From: an uncultured Roseburia sp.
GTDB lineage: Bacteria > Bacillota_A > Clostridia > Lachnospirales > Lachnospiraceae
Assembly: GCA_900557275.1 (NCBI GenBank)
Contig: USRX01000003.1
Span: forward strand, 1 to 64,000
Length of the DNA: 64,000 nucleotides
Direction: 5' to 3'
The notes below the pieces were generated by a model, which worked only from the letters and a program-made list of their open reading frames with translations, searched no databases and was not told where the DNA came from. Positions 51,829 through 62,327 of this stretch are shown here, in pieces. The number at the start of each line of letters is the position of its first letter. Position 1 is the first letter of the stretch. Position numbers and translations under genes: made by a program.

Positions 51829-52020
51829 ATATATGTCTTACCTTTTCTAAATGCTGGCTTTTTCCCGAAATAGATCATCTCCATCTCCATTCACTTCATT
51901 TCCTATATATTATCATTTCTACTCTGTAGTTCTGTTTAATTTCCCCCTGCACACATGATATATCTGTTCTCCCGGCCATGATTCTCATTTACCGAATCTA
52001 TTTCTGCTTAGAATCTGTTT

Positions 52021-53454
52021 TTACCTGACCGCTGCAGTAACGATGGCTATCGTTACCATAAACATCATAAGAACGGACACCAGTATTTTCAAAAGCAATC
52101 CTGCACCTTCGCCCACACTTTCGATACAGCCACACACCCGTGCATCAGTAATCGGCTGTATTACAGCGCCGGTCAACCGGTAACAGAGGGACAACAGCAG
52201 CATTTTTACAACTGGTCCAATACAGATCAGCAGCAAAAAGATCAGTGCCGCTGTTCCAATCCCATTTTTGATCACGACCGCCGACCCAAGAAACATTCCG
52301 GCAACACCATTGGCTGCCGCTCCAAGTCCCGGGATCATATTCAGCATTTTTGTGATTGCGGTATTTTTTACCCCGTCCAGAGCAGGTGCGATAAGACTCT
52401 GGATCAGACTGATCCCCGCCACTGCCGCCACGATCATACGCATTACCCATAAAATGCATTTTTTCAGAAGTTTTGTCAGACCGGAGATCATCTTCTTCCC
52501 ACTCATATGATCGATCATCTTTAACACCACAAATACATGTACCGCAGGCACGAGAATATCTGCGGCCAGCCGTTCCACCAGATAGATTGCCGTGATCACG
52601 ATCTGATAAAATCCTGCCGCCGTCGTAATCGCTGAAGAAAACGTAAGCGCCAGACAAAAGGATGGCAGCAATGCCTGCATAAATCCGGACAATTCTTCCA
52701 TAACTCCTTTCAACAGTTGGTGCATGATCAGATAAGATTTCATCAAAAGCATGATCAGTGCCAGATAAAACAGTGAAAAACATACTGTATGAATCTGACT
52801 GTTCTGAAAAGTGCCTGCAAAATTATGAAGAATTCCAAACGCCAGACACAGCAACAGGATCTGCACAAAAATCTGCCTGTTTTCTTTCAGTTCGCACGCA
52901 GACATGTCCACGATCTGACCGAAAAACCATTTTTTATCCACCTGCCCGCCGGACTGGATCAGTTCTTTTAAAAAGGTTGAGAAATCCGATCCCTCCGTGG
53001 ATATTTCCTGCTTCTGCAAAAAAGCATCCAGATCTGAAAAATCAAATTCTGTCAGGATGTCGGTATCCCATAATTCATCTGCCCCACTGGTTTTTCCATA
53101 TGGGTATGTATCTTCCGTCGTGTTTATCATCCCTGTGTCAGTACTTGCTACAGTATTTATTGTGTAAGTTCCCATTTCTTTTACTGCTGTTATATTACGA
53201 TTTTCTGTTTCTGACACTACAGGCAAGGTGCCATTTTCTACTCCTGATGCTGTATATACAACATTATTTTCTTCAGCCAGCACCGTTATTGTCTTTTGCA
53301 TGCACAGACAGCTTAACCAGATAAAAAAGAACACCAGTAATCTCCCTATGCATTTCTTTTTTAAACACCCCCGTTCCTTTTCTTTAGACATATCTTTTTC
53401 ATTGGTAAACAATATTTTCCCATCTGTCTTTTGCAGATGCCTCCACTTTTTCAT
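52021..53454 (-). CDS. spoIIIAE: Stage III sporulation protein AE
   Basis: A 477-aa membrane protein. An N-terminal signal-like helix (about 36-54) is followed by a 120-residue external segment and then a block of about seven to eight helices from about residue 205 to the end. Family motifs include FSDLDAFLQKQE, SGFMQALLPSFCLALTFSSA and IPGLGAAANGVAGMFLGSA. It is the largest membrane subunit of the SpoIIIA complex, resembling an export-apparatus or permease component. The start at 53454 has AAGGA at 9 nt; a start some 20 residues later is possible. Confidence 0.92.
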   Translation of the reverse strand: MKKWRHLQKTDGKILFTNEKDMSKEKERGCLKKKCIGRLLVFFFIWLSCLCMQKTITVLAEENNVVYTASGVENGTLPVVSETENRNITAVKEMGTYTINTVASTDTGMINTTEDTYPYGKTSGADELWDTDILTEFDFSDLDAFLQKQEISTEGSDFSTFLKELIQSGGQVDKKWFFGQIVDMSACELKENRQIFVQILLLCLAFGILHNFAGTFQNSQIHTVCFSLFYLALIMLLMKSYLIMHQLLKGVMEELSGFMQALLPSFCLALTFSSAITTAAGFYQIVITAIYLVERLAADILVPAVHVFVVLKMIDHMSGKKMISGLTKLLKKCILWVMRMIVAAVAGISLIQSLIAPALDGVKNTAITKMLNMIPGLGAAANGVAGMFLGSAVVIKNGIGTAALIFLLLICIGPVVKMLLLSLCYRLTGAVIQPITDARVCGCIESVGEGAGLLLKILVSVLMMFMVTIAIVTAAVR

Positions 53455-53513
53455 TGTAAAATCCTTCTATTGTTCCAATCTGCAGTCGTCCTCTATTAAT
53501 TAAAAATCCATTT

Positions 53514-53894
53514 TCATTGCAAAAATCCTTCTATCGTTTCAATCAGTGCCAACAGGATCGGCATGCTGAGCGCCATAATGGAAAATTTCGCAAACATCTC
53601 AATCTGCGTGCTGACATTTGCATACCCTGCATCTTTGCAGATCCCTGCAGCAAATTCTGCCACATAAGTAATGCCAAGCATTTTCAGAAGAAGCCGCACA
53701 AAGCTGCCATCGATTTGGATGTACTTCCCCAAGCGCCCCACAGTCTCCACTACGATTCCAAGACGATTGACAGCCAACAGCAGGATGCAGACAGCCACAC
53801 CAAGACTGATATACAGCGCATATTCATTTTTCTGCTGTTTCAGCAATACAGCCAAAAGGACGCCGCTCACACCGATCATTGCAACCTTTATCAT
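53514..53894 (-). CDS. spoIIIAD: Stage III sporulation protein AD
   Basis: A 126-aa protein with about four membrane helices and the family segment FVRLLLKMLGITYVAEFAAG, ending in MPILLALIETIEGFLQ. It resembles the small membrane subunits of flagellar and type III export systems. GAGGAG precedes the ATG. It lies between AC and AE. Confidence 0.94.
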   Translation of the reverse strand: MIKVAMIGVSGVLLAVLLKQQKNEYALYISLGVAVCILLLAVNRLGIVVETVGRLGKYIQIDGSFVRLLLKMLGITYVAEFAAGICKDAGYANVSTQIEMFAKFSIMALSMPILLALIETIEGFLQ

Positions 53895-54000
53895 ACAAAC
53901 TCCTCATTCCTGCCAGATATCCGATGCCGATATTTTTTCCGCAAACCATTGTATACAAAGTTCCTTTTCTTCGTTTTCAGATTGCCCTATACAACGTTTT

Positions 54001-54195
54001 TCAAAGCGAAAACAGATCTCTGATATTTGCAAACAGATCATATATGTATGGCACAATCCAGAAAAGCACAATCAGCAATCCGGCAAGACTTACAAGAAAC
54101 GCATGTTCTTCCCGTCCGCTGTGCTTTAATACCTGACTGATGACCGTGACCAATATTCCCACCGCCGCAATCTTAAAAATCACATTCACATCCAT
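54001..54195 (-). CDS. spoIIIAC: Stage III sporulation protein AC
   Basis: A 64-aa protein with two membrane helices (about 4-22 and 32-52) around SQVLKHSGREEHAF, the family hallmark. The length is typical. It probably pairs with SpoIIIAD in the export-like core. GGAG lies 9 nt before the ATG. Confidence 0.94.
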   Translation of the reverse strand: MDVNVIFKIAAVGILVTVISQVLKHSGREEHAFLVSLAGLLIVLFWIVPYIYDLFANIRDLFSL

Positions 54196-54318
54196 GTATT
54201 CTCACTCCATGTGCCTGATCCACCTTTACTTTTTCCTGATATTTCACAGATTCATCCTTTCTTTTACTGCCTTCATGTTAATTTCTGCTTTATATATCTT
54301 ACCCATATTTATCTATCT

Positions 54319-54837
54319 TCATATCAGTAACAATATCGCCATGACTCCCACCATCAGACTGACGCTACGATAGATCTTTTTCTTCTGCCGTATCTGCTGA
54401 TCCATCTGTTCCAGAAAACGTTCCATCTGCTCCCGGTAAGACTGCAAATGCCGCAGCTGCAGCCCTGCATCCAGATATCCCAGATTGCTGCCGATGCCAT
54501 AGATTGTCTCCATCTCCAACTCTGTGTATCCCAGTTCCTTTTGCCTGCACTGAAATCCTTCTTTCCAGACTTCCGGCAAACTGACATATCCTTCTGTCTC
54601 CAGTTTTACAGCCAGATTATGTAAGATTTCTGCAAAGGGCTCAGGAAGCCGCCGGGCGATCAGGGAAAATGCCTCCCGCAAAGGGGTTCTGCCATATTGG
54701 ATTTCTGCAGCCAGCAGGTCGATCATCTCCGCACAGAAAAACAGATTGTCCCGATGCCGCTGTACCTGTGAGATCAGACTAGAACCATAGCCAAAGGAAG
54801 CCAGAAAAATAACGATCACTCCCACAACCTTCAGCAT
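54319..54837 (-). CDS. spoIIIAB: Stage III sporulation protein AB
   Basis: A 172-aa protein with an N-terminal helix, a helical soluble region (AEMIDLLAAEIQYGRTPLREA; IGSNLGYLDAGLQLRHLQSY) and a C-terminal membrane helix (about 155-172). It resembles GspF/type II secretion inner-membrane platform proteins and may receive force from the SpoIIIAA ATPase. Its ATG overlaps the end of spoIIIAA by 7 nt. Confidence 0.94.
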   Translation of the reverse strand: MLKVVGVIVIFLASFGYGSSLISQVQRHRDNLFFCAEMIDLLAAEIQYGRTPLREAFSLIARRLPEPFAEILHNLAVKLETEGYVSLPEVWKEGFQCRQKELGYTELEMETIYGIGSNLGYLDAGLQLRHLQSYREQMERFLEQMDQQIRQKKKIYRSVSLMVGVMAILLLI

Positions 54838-55742
54838 AGCCGTACCAGCTGTTCATCAAACACCTGAAAACTGCGCTGTCCATCCAGCTGCTGCAGCAAT
54901 ATATAACGGGAAAAGACCGATCGATAATGTTCTATTTTCCATATCTGTTTTTCCCGTAATTCCGCAAGATCGGTACAATGCATGGTCGCCAGCACTGCGC
55001 ATCCACAGTTGGAGGCATATTCCACAGCTTCCAGATCTTCTCTGCTTCCAATCTCATCCACGGCAAGCACCTGCGGCGACATAGAGCGTACCAGCATCAT
55101 CATTCCCTGTACTTTTGGGCAGCCATCCATTACATCCGTCCGAAGGCCGATTTCATTTTGCGGTACGCCGTTTCTGCAACCTGCGATCTCGGATCGTTCG
55201 TCCACCAGACCAACTTTTAATCCCACCTGTCCGTTTTCTCCATTGGAAAGCATCCTGACCAGATCCCGGAGCATCGTCGTCTTTCCTGTCCCCGGCGGCG
55301 ACAGGATCAGTGTATTGCACACCCTGTCCATATTTCTGATCCATGGCAGCATACCCATTGCGCATCCATAGATCTGGTGTGCAATCCGAAAATTCAGATA
55401 TGTGATTGGGCGTATTGTCCGTATCCTGTTTTCTTCCAGAATGACCTGACCGGCCAGCCCCACACGATGTCCACCCTCCAGCGTCAGATATCCTTTTTGT
55501 ATCTCTTCTTCAAAGGCATAGATCGAATACCGGGAAATATACGATACGATCTGCTCCATGTCCTGTAATGTGACCCGGTAGTATTCCAAACCCGGCATTG
55601 CACCCTCTCCCCCGGCAAAGACTATCCACACAGGCTGTCCTACCCGAAACCGTATCTCTTCCAGTTGTATTTGCTTTATTTCTTCCAGACTCAGTCTGCT
55701 TCTCAGATGCTCCGGAAATACCGTTATCCAAGTATCTGTCAT
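54831..55742 (-). CDS. spoIIIAA: Stage III sporulation protein AA (ATPase)
   Basis: A 303-aa secretion-type ATPase. Walker A SPPGTGKTTMLRDLVRML (about residue 150), the conserved LVDERSEIAGC (about 181) and Walker B VLAVDEIGSREDLEA (about 230) are present. It powers the mother cell-forespore channel needed for sigma-G activity. ATG 55742 has GGAG 6 nt upstream; a TTG four codons earlier is too near the same site. First gene of the eight-gene operon, probably controlled by mother-cell sigma-E. Confidence 0.95.
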   Translation of the reverse strand: MTDTWITVFPEHLRSRLSLEEIKQIQLEEIRFRVGQPVWIVFAGGEGAMPGLEYYRVTLQDMEQIVSYISRYSIYAFEEEIQKGYLTLEGGHRVGLAGQVILEENRIRTIRPITYLNFRIAHQIYGCAMGMLPWIRNMDRVCNTLILSPPGTGKTTMLRDLVRMLSNGENGQVGLKVGLVDERSEIAGCRNGVPQNEIGLRTDVMDGCPKVQGMMMLVRSMSPQVLAVDEIGSREDLEAVEYASNCGCAVLATMHCTDLAELREKQIWKIEHYRSVFSRYILLQQLDGQRSFQVFDEQLVRLC

Positions 55743-55785
55743 AATCTGCTCCAACTCCCTTCCGGTCTCTTCGAGGCCTTAATCC

Positions 55786-55813
55786 AATATATGAAGCAAT
55801 TGACGTAACATTC
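55786..55813 (-). promoter_or_regulatory. Possible sigma-E promoter of spoIIIA
   Basis: On the minus strand GAATGTT (55813-55807) and CATATATT (55793-55786) are 13 nt apart, about 44 nt before spoIIIAA. They resemble the sigma-E boxes (KMATATT and CATACANT), with spacing 1 nt shorter than usual. The rest of the gap to rpsU (to 56089) holds a small hairpin near 55951-55975 and the rpsU terminator, and no gene. Confidence 0.35.
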
Positions 55814-56009
55814 CTGTTTTTCTTTTATTTCAATCTTTTTCTAAAATCTCTATCCTGTTTCAACACTCAGACATTCCCCCGAACCATAATATCTATTTTA
55901 CGCAGACATATTCTTTTCAGAATTACTGAAAATATCTCTGTATACAATAACAGGACAGCTTAAAATACTGCCCTGATCCGTCACATGAATCTGTCAAACA
56001 AAAAAGAAA

Positions 56010-56047
56010 AGAGACAGACAAGTCCATTTCTGAACTTATCTGTCTCT
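56010..56047 (-). terminator. Terminator after rpsU
   Basis: AGAGACAGACAAG (56010-56022) pairs with CTTATCTGTCTCT (56035-56047) with one mismatch, and a long T-rich run (TTTTCTTTTTTG) follows on the minus strand. Confidence 0.85.
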
Positions 56048-56089
56048 CTCTTAAATGTTGCACATTTTCATCCACAACTAACATTCATA

Positions 56090-56266
56090 TTAGTTATATT
56101 TACGTTTTCTAGCTGCTTCAGATTTCTTTTTACGTTTTACGCTTGGTTTCTCGTAATGTTCTCTTTTACGAATCTCCTGCTGAATACCAGCTTTTGCACA
56201 ATTTCTTTTGAATCTGCGTAAAGCGCTATCTAAAGTTTCGTTTTCTTTTACGATTACATTTGACAT
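56090..56266 (-). CDS. rpsU: 30S ribosomal protein S21
   Basis: A 58-aa very basic protein beginning [20 protein letters not shown], the standard S21 signature, with a Lys/Arg-rich tail ending KRKYN. It sits near the mRNA anti-Shine-Dalgarno site of the ribosome and helps initiation. The ATG at 56266 lies in a purine-rich leader (GGAGGGAGG some 20 nt upstream and AGGTG nearer). It has its own strong promoter and terminator. Confidence 0.97.
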   Translation of the reverse strand: MSNVIVKENETLDSALRRFKRNCAKAGIQQEIRKREHYEKPSVKRKKKSEAARKRKYN

Positions 56267-56343
56267 AGAATCACACCTAACCTCCCTCCAGTTGCGTATT
56301 GTGCATATTCAACTGTTTGGGTTTATTTTTTGCACTGCTTGTA

Positions 56344-56371
56344 ATTATACCAGATTTACAACGTTAGTCAA
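56344..56371 (-). promoter_or_regulatory. rpsU promoter
   Basis: TTGACT (56371-56366) and a consensus TATAAT (56349-56344) lie 16 nt apart on the minus strand. The leader of about 70 nt can pair GTGCA with TGCAC. Confidence 0.8.
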
Positions 56372-56449
56372 GACTTTTTTCCATTTTTGTAAAATATGGT
56401 AGGATGCACAATTTCTTTCAATTTTTGACAAAATCTTTTATCTGATTTG

Positions 56450-59107
56450 CTACTTAATCTGACCTGCCAGAGCTTCTTTTGCAGCTTCCAATGCTTCTGG
56501 AATGCCTGCCGGATTCTTGCCGCCGGCCTGCGCCATATTCGGACGTCCGCCGCCGCCACCGCCTACTTTTGCAGCTACCGCTTTGATCAGATTACCTGCA
56601 TGAGCGCCCTTTTTCATCGCTTCATCCGTCGCCATAGCAACAAGACTTACTTTTCCTTCATGAGCAGATGCAAGAAGTACCACACCTTCTCCGATCTTAC
56701 CTTTCAACTGATCGCCAAGGTCACGCAATCCGTTCATATCTACGTCATCTACAGAAACAGCCAGCAGAGTTACGCCATTTACCTCTACAGCCTGATCCAT
56801 AACATTGCCCATTGCTTCCTGTGCAGCTTTGCTCTTAAGAGATTCGTTTTCGCTGGCAAGGGCTTTTACTTCTGCCTGCAGATGTTCGATCTTCTCAAGT
56901 ACATTTGCCGGAGTTGTCTTCAGTGCTTTTGCTGCTGCCTGAAGCATCTCCTCCAGCTGGTCATAGTAATTAAATACAGCCTGTGAAGTAAGTGCTTCGA
57001 TACGTCTTACGCCTGCTGCTACACCTGTCTCAGATACAATCTTGAACGCTCCGATAGCGCCGGTATTTGCCACATGAGTACCGCCACAAAGTTCTGTAGA
57101 AAAATCTCCCATTTTAACAACACGGACTTCTTCGCTGTATTTCTCGCCAAAGAGCGCCATTGCGCCTGTCTTTTTCGCTTCATCCAGAGACATGATAGAA
57201 GTTACGACTTCCAGATTTTCAGCGATTTTCTGATTTACGATTGCTTCTGTCTGTGCCAGTTCTTCCGGTGTCATTGCAGAAAAATGGCTGAAGTCAAAAC
57301 GAAGTCTGTCCGGATTGACATCAGAACCTTTCTGCTCTACATGACTGCCCAGAACTTCGCGAAGGGCTTTCTGAAGCAGATGTGTCGCACTGTGGTTCTT
57401 TGCAATTGCCTGACGTCTGTCTGTATCAATAGAAAGCTCTGCCTGATCGCCGACTTTGATCATGCCTTTTGTTACGCGGCCAATATGACCGATCTTGCCG
57501 CCCGGAAGATGAATGGTGTCTTCTACTTTAAATTCGCCCTCTGCGGTACGGATCACACCGGTATCGGCATTCTGACCACCCATAGTCGCATAGAACGGTG
57601 TCTCTTTTACAAATACGGTTCCGATCTCGCCATCGGTAAGTGCTTCTGTCAGTTCTGTCTCTGTAGTCAGAACAGTTACCTCAGAAGTGCATGTATTATT
57701 TTTATAGCCTACAAACTCAGAAGTAACAGCCGGATCAATAGAATCGTATACAGTCTCATCTGCACCCATATAGTTTGTTACTTTTCTTGCTTTTCTTGCC
57801 ATGTTACGCTGTACTTCCATGGCAGCCCGGAATCCATCATGGTCAATGGAAAATCCCTTCTCTTCCAGAATCTCTTCTGTCAGATCTACCGGGAATCCGT
57901 AGGTATCATATAATTTAAATGCATCCTCGCCGGAAAGGACTTTCTCGCCCTTCTCTTCCATTGTTTTCTGCATATCAGCCAAAATTGCCAGACCCTGATC
58001 AATGGTCTTATTAAATTTTTCTTCTTCCTGTGTCAGTACTTTGAAGATGAAATCTTTCTTCTCGTCCAGTTCCGGATAACCATCTTTGGATTCGTTGATA
58101 ACGGTCTCGCTTAATTTTGCGAGGAATAATCCGTCAATGCCAAGCATTCTTCCATGTCTTGCTGTGCGGCGGATCAGACGGCGGAGTACGTAGCCACGAC
58201 CTTCATTGGTCGGCATGATACCGTCAGATACCATAAATGTTGAAGAACGGATGTGGTCTGTGATCAGACGGATGGATACATCATCCAACGCATCTGTCTC
58301 ATAGGTCTTTCCTGACAGTTCACATACTTTGTCACGGATTGCTTTCATCGTATCAACATCAAATACAGAATCTACATCCTGCATAACGACAGCCAGACGT
58401 TCCAGACCCATACCCGTATCGATATTCTTATTTTCAAGCTCGGTATAATTTCCATGACCATCGCCGTCAAACTGTGTAAATACGTTGTTCCATACTTCCA
58501 TAAAACGGTCACAGTCACAGCCTACTTTACAGTCCGGGCTGCCGCATCCGTATTTTTCTCCACGGTCATAATAAATCTCAGAACATGGTCCGCAAGGACC
58601 TGCGCCATGCTCCCAGAAGTTATCACATTCTCCGTTCTCATCACGGTAAAAACGTGTGATCCTCTCTGCAGGAACACCGATCTCTTTTGTCCAGATATCA
58701 AATGCCTCATCATCCTCTCCATAAATGGATGGATACAGACGATCCTCCTCCAGTCCTAGAACTTTTGTTAAAAATTCCCAGGACCATGCGATAGCTTCAT
58801 GTTTGAAATAATCACCAAAGGAGAAGTTTCCGAGCATCTCAAAGAAGGTCAGATGACGGGCTGTTTTTCCTACATTTTCAATATCGCCGGTACGAATACA
58901 TTTCTGACAGGTTGTCACTCTGCGTCTCGGCGGTATCTCCTGTCCGGTAAAATATGGTTTTAACGGCGCCATTCCGGCATTGATCAGCAAAAGACTCTTA
59001 TCATTATGCGGAATAAGAGAAAAGCTGTTCATTACAAGATGACCTTTACTCTCGAAGAAATCGAGGTACATTTTTCTAAGTTCATTCACTCCATATGCTT
59101 TCTTCAC
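56450..59107 (-). CDS. alaS: Alanyl-tRNA synthetase
   Basis: An 885-aa class II synthetase that charges tRNA-Ala. The catalytic core begins FESKGHLVMNSFSLIP; the editing domain has the zinc motif HSATHLLQKALREVLGSH (about residue 569) and CGGTHVANTGAIG (about 670), and the C-Ala domain ends in a Gly-rich RPNMAQAGGKNP segment. The start is GTG 59107 with GGAGG 7 nt upstream. It directly follows the ClC gene (23 nt gap), so there is no room for a T-box leader. Confidence 0.99.
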   Translation of the reverse strand: MKKAYGVNELRKMYLDFFESKGHLVMNSFSLIPHNDKSLLLINAGMAPLKPYFTGQEIPPRRRVTTCQKCIRTGDIENVGKTARHLTFFEMLGNFSFGDYFKHEAIAWSWEFLTKVLGLEEDRLYPSIYGEDDEAFDIWTKEIGVPAERITRFYRDENGECDNFWEHGAGPCGPCSEIYYDRGEKYGCGSPDCKVGCDCDRFMEVWNNVFTQFDGDGHGNYTELENKNIDTGMGLERLAVVMQDVDSVFDVDTMKAIRDKVCELSGKTYETDALDDVSIRLITDHIRSSTFMVSDGIMPTNEGRGYVLRRLIRRTARHGRMLGIDGLFLAKLSETVINESKDGYPELDEKKDFIFKVLTQEEEKFNKTIDQGLAILADMQKTMEEKGEKVLSGEDAFKLYDTYGFPVDLTEEILEEKGFSIDHDGFRAAMEVQRNMARKARKVTNYMGADETVYDSIDPAVTSEFVGYKNNTCTSEVTVLTTETELTEALTDGEIGTVFVKETPFYATMGGQNADTGVIRTAEGEFKVEDTIHLPGGKIGHIGRVTKGMIKVGDQAELSIDTDRRQAIAKNHSATHLLQKALREVLGSHVEQKGSDVNPDRLRFDFSHFSAMTPEELAQTEAIVNQKIAENLEVVTSIMSLDEAKKTGAMALFGEKYSEEVRVVKMGDFSTELCGGTHVANTGAIGAFKIVSETGVAAGVRRIEALTSQAVFNYYDQLEEMLQAAAKALKTTPANVLEKIEHLQAEVKALASENESLKSKAAQEAMGNVMDQAVEVNGVTLLAVSVDDVDMNGLRDLGDQLKGKIGEGVVLLASAHEGKVSLVAMATDEAMKKGAHAGNLIKAVAAKVGGGGGGRPNMAQAGGKNPAGIPEALEAAKEALAGQIK

Positions 59108-59130
59108 AATAAATCCTCCAAAGTATATTG

Positions 59131-60441
59131 TTATTGTTTATTATTTTTCATCGGCAGCTTCTTCTGATATACAAAGTGCGTGATGTTATATAAAAATCCT
59201 TTATTGTCTACATTCAGGCGCAGTGCTTTCGGTAATGGGATACATCCGCCGATAAATGCCGCTGCCAGCATCCATCCGATGTTTTCTATCGGGAAAAAGA
59301 TGATGGACAGCACCAGTGCGCCAAGGGGCTGCTGTAATACAGTACCCAGCATAGCTGTAGACACCACTATGACACATAATACCTGATTTGAGCGAAAAAG
59401 TACAGACAATCCACATCCTATACTGAGTCCGCTGAAGATCAGAGGGAAGAAATGTCCGCCACGCCAGCCGGATTCGATACATACGTTAGTCAAAAACAGC
59501 TTGACCACGCCAATAACAATCAGAAGTACCGGCGTCATTTTCAAATATTCATACTGCATTGCCTGCATGGCATTTCCGCCGGAAAACATGGTCATTGGCA
59601 GGAATGTTCCCACTATTCCAAGAATTACCCCTCCACAGACTGCATTTAAGATATAGAATCCTTTTTTTGAAAAAAAACCAAAGATTATGGATGCCAGTTT
59701 CTTAAAGATCAGATACAGATATCCCGCAGCCACACCGCCAACAATCAGTGCAACCAGTATCAGTATATCAATCTTGCGCACGATACCGCCGGACAGCTGT
59801 GGAATCGTGATACAACGACCCAGAATAGCATTGAGCAGTTCGAATATGATCAGACCACTGATTCCTGCCACAACTCCGGCAGACACCTGTTCGGAACGTT
59901 TCCATTCATGAAGCTTCTGACAGTCCGCTTTTTTCGGATTATGGAACAGACCGGCTACCATCACTCTAAACACCTCTCCACGATGAACTTCCGGATTCTG
60001 AAAGATCATCTGTTCCATACGATTGATCGCCACGCCAAACTGATCCATCGCCCAGAAACAAAATCCCAGCAGCAAGCCTACCAGACCCGCCTCCGGTCCT
60101 ACCGCTCCGCCGAAAAACAGAGACAGCAGGGAACCAATTATAATGATCGGTATCTTATCATAGGGATATGTACCTTCATTTTTTGCATGTTTTACTGCAT
60201 CGGCCATGGATTCCGGATAATTTCCACAATATTTCCGGTAGATGCCTACAATCACACCGCCGACAACACACATGCCTATCGTGTACAGTCTGGTGGTTAC
60301 GACCTTCGGAATCCATTCCCAGATAACGGTAATCCCGACATTTGCCACTTTCAGGAACAGCCAAATATATACAGCGATCAGTGACCCCGTCAATGCAGCA
60401 AACATCAGAAACAAACTACCGTTTGTTACATGTTTTCTCAT
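59131..60441 (-). CDS. ClC-family chloride channel or exchanger
   Basis: A 436-aa membrane protein with about ten helices. ClC motifs are altered but recognisable: [16 protein letters not shown] (about residue 110) keeps the gating glutamate, and [18 protein letters not shown] (about 347) corresponds to the GxFxP ion-binding region. It moves chloride or fluoride-like anions; whether channel or proton exchanger cannot be told. Its ATG overlaps the rnhA stop by 4 nt, and the ribosome-binding site lies inside the rnhA end. Confidence 0.85.
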   Translation of the reverse strand: MRKHVTNGSLFLMFAALTGSLIAVYIWLFLKVANVGITVIWEWIPKVVTTRLYTIGMCVVGGVIVGIYRKYCGNYPESMADAVKHAKNEGTYPYDKIPIIIIGSLLSLFFGGAVGPEAGLVGLLLGFCFWAMDQFGVAINRMEQMIFQNPEVHRGEVFRVMVAGLFHNPKKADCQKLHEWKRSEQVSAGVVAGISGLIIFELLNAILGRCITIPQLSGGIVRKIDILILVALIVGGVAAGYLYLIFKKLASIIFGFFSKKGFYILNAVCGGVILGIVGTFLPMTMFSGGNAMQAMQYEYLKMTPVLLIVIGVVKLFLTNVCIESGWRGGHFFPLIFSGLSIGCGLSVLFRSNQVLCVIVVSTAMLGTVLQQPLGALVLSIIFFPIENIGWMLAAAFIGGCIPLPKALRLNVDNKGFLYNITHFVYQKKLPMKNNKQ

Positions 60442-60914
60442 ACGTCTAAATTGTCCTCCAGCAAGCCGCTTCCGTCTGCGGCTGTTGTTGCCAGCTGGTC
60501 ACAGCGTTCATTTTCCGGATGTCCGTCATGCCCTTTTACCCAGTGAAACGTTACCTGATGGGATTCCATAGCTTTCAAAAGACGCTGCCATAATTTGATA
60601 TTTTTGACAGGTTTTTTATCAGATTTGACCCATCCACGCTTCTTCCAGCCATCAATCCAGTGCTTGTTAAATGCATCCGTCAGATATTTTGAATCCGAAT
60701 AAAGCTCCACTTCACAGGGACGGTTTAATGCTTCCAGCCCAACAATAGCTGCCATAAGCTCCATCCGGTTATTTGTCGTCTTTTTATATCCGGCGCTCAG
60801 TTCCCTCTCATGAAGGTTTCCTTTTGTATCACGGTACTGCAATACGGTTCCATATCCGCCCGGTCCATCTGGATTGCCCCTTGCGGCGCCATCTGTATAA
60901 ATCGTTACTTTCAT
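60438..60914 (-). CDS. rnhA: Ribonuclease HI
   Basis: A 158-aa RNase H that cuts RNA in RNA-DNA hybrids. The four catalytic acidic residues are visible in [35 protein letters not shown] and ENERCDQLA. The basic handle region ([20 protein letters not shown]) is of the E. coli RNase HI type. ATG 60914 lies 11 nt from AGGAG; a GTG four codons earlier overlaps that site and is rejected. Confidence 0.96.
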   Translation of the reverse strand: MKVTIYTDGAARGNPDGPGGYGTVLQYRDTKGNLHERELSAGYKKTTNNRMELMAAIVGLEALNRPCEVELYSDSKYLTDAFNKHWIDGWKKRGWVKSDKKPVKNIKLWQRLLKAMESHQVTFHWVKGHDGHPENERCDQLATTAADGSGLLEDNLDV

Positions 60915-60931
60915 GTTTTCGCTCACTCCTG

Positions 60932-62230
60932 TTAATCCATGGAACGGATGATCTGGTTTGCTTCCCGGTAGATCTCTTCTGGATCAAATCCGATGGAGAA
61001 TTTCTGGTTCTCATACAGAATCTTCCCATCAACCATTGTCAGGATCACATTCTGTTTACTGCCACTGTATACAATATTCTTCACAATATTATTCTCAGGC
61101 TGCATATTGGGCTGATGCAGATCCAGCATGATAAGATCGGCTTTCTTGCCTTGGGCAAGGCGGTCACAATCTTCCAGCCCAAGTGCTTTTGCGCCACCGG
61201 TAGTCGCCATATACAGGATCTTATCTGCGCTGACACATTCTGCATCCATCTCGCGGACTTTCGCCAGTGCAGAAGTCAGAAACATCTCGCGGAACATATC
61301 CAGACAGTTGTTGCTGGCCGGTCCGTCGGTACCGATAGCCACATTGATTCCCTCATCTACAAACCGTTTTACCGGAGCGATGCCGCTGGCAAGTTTCAGA
61401 TTGGAGGCCGGACAGGTCACTGCGGTCAGATTCCTTTTTTTGAAAATCTCATAATCTCTGTCATCAAAATATACACAGTGGAATCCACCACCTCCATACT
61501 GATACATACCCAACTCATCTGTCAGCTGTGTCGGTGTCTTTCCATAGCGTTCCAGACATTCTTTTACTTCATTCTGTGTCTCAGAATTGTGCAGGAACAC
61601 CGGAGATTTGTATTTTTCAGCCAGTTTTGCAATTTCTTCCATCAGTTCCATTTTAGTCGTATATTCCGCATGGAAACCGATCATGAAAGAAGTCAGATCA
61701 CTGGTTTCATTAACCTTCAGATAATTTTCTTCCACGACAGCTGCACTTCCGCCAAAGCTGTTGACACCTGATACCTGTACCGCACGAAATCCGCACTGTG
61801 CTGCTACCTGTGCATACACCGGTGGAAAATAACACATATCAAAACTGGTCGTAATGCCGCTGGTCAGATATTCCATAATACCAAGAACTTCCAACGGGCG
61901 GATATTTTCCGTGGTCAGCTTGTCCTCTTTTGGGAAACACATCTGATACAGCCATTCCTGCAACGGAAGGTCGTCTGCATAGGAACGTAAAAATGTCATA
62001 TAAGTATGCGCATGGGCATTTTTAAATCCCGGAAGAAGAAGATTGCCTTTTACATCAATCTCCCGCTCCCAGGCAGAAATCTCTTCCTTTTTCATTGTTT
62101 CTGCCATATCGCTTCCATTACCGATATAACAGATAGTATTTCCTTTAACCCAAAGTTCTCCCTCAACGACCTGAAATGTTTCCAGTGCCGTCAGGGTAAG
62201 AATCTTTGCATTATAAAAACGTATATTCAT
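60932..62230 (-). CDS. Amidohydrolase, MTA/S-adenosylhomocysteine deaminase-like
   Basis: A 432-aa metal-dependent deaminase of the amidohydrolase superfamily. The metal motif [16 protein letters not shown] (about residue 69), GFHAEYTT (about 185), the HNSETQNEV segment (about 215) and [13 protein letters not shown] (about 302) match the MtaD/SsnA/guanine-deaminase-like group. Deamination of 5'-methylthioadenosine or SAH is the likeliest reaction. Purine nucleoside phosphorylase lies directly upstream, fitting a nucleoside salvage chain; other purine substrates cannot be excluded. AAGGAG precedes the ATG. Confidence 0.85.
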   Translation of the reverse strand: MNIRFYNAKILTLTALETFQVVEGELWVKGNTICYIGNGSDMAETMKKEEISAWEREIDVKGNLLLPGFKNAHAHTYMTFLRSYADDLPLQEWLYQMCFPKEDKLTTENIRPLEVLGIMEYLTSGITTSFDMCYFPPVYAQVAAQCGFRAVQVSGVNSFGGSAAVVEENYLKVNETSDLTSFMIGFHAEYTTKMELMEEIAKLAEKYKSPVFLHNSETQNEVKECLERYGKTPTQLTDELGMYQYGGGGFHCVYFDDRDYEIFKKRNLTAVTCPASNLKLASGIAPVKRFVDEGINVAIGTDGPASNNCLDMFREMFLTSALAKVREMDAECVSADKILYMATTGGAKALGLEDCDRLAQGKKADLIMLDLHQPNMQPENNIVKNIVYSGSKQNVILTMVDGKILYENQKFSIGFDPEEIYREANQIIRSMD

Positions 62231-62327
62231 TTTAATTCTCCTTGTATTTATCAGAGCTTTTTATCTTTTTCGCTACTCATTTTCTTCCATACACAGCTGC
62301 TTTTAACAGATTCTATCATCTTCCCTT

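Noticed and set aside
57074..57913. Plus-strand open frame of 279 codons within alaS
   Set aside because: It lies opposite the conserved editing domain of alaS and has no family resemblance or start site.
59108..59130. T-box leader before alaS
   Set aside because: Only 23 nt separate alaS from the ClC gene, so there is no room.
60773..61771. Plus-strand open frame of 332 codons opposite the amidohydrolase and rnhA genes
   Set aside because: The composition (many His, Cys and Phe) and lack of a start signal mark it as a shadow of two well-recognised genes.
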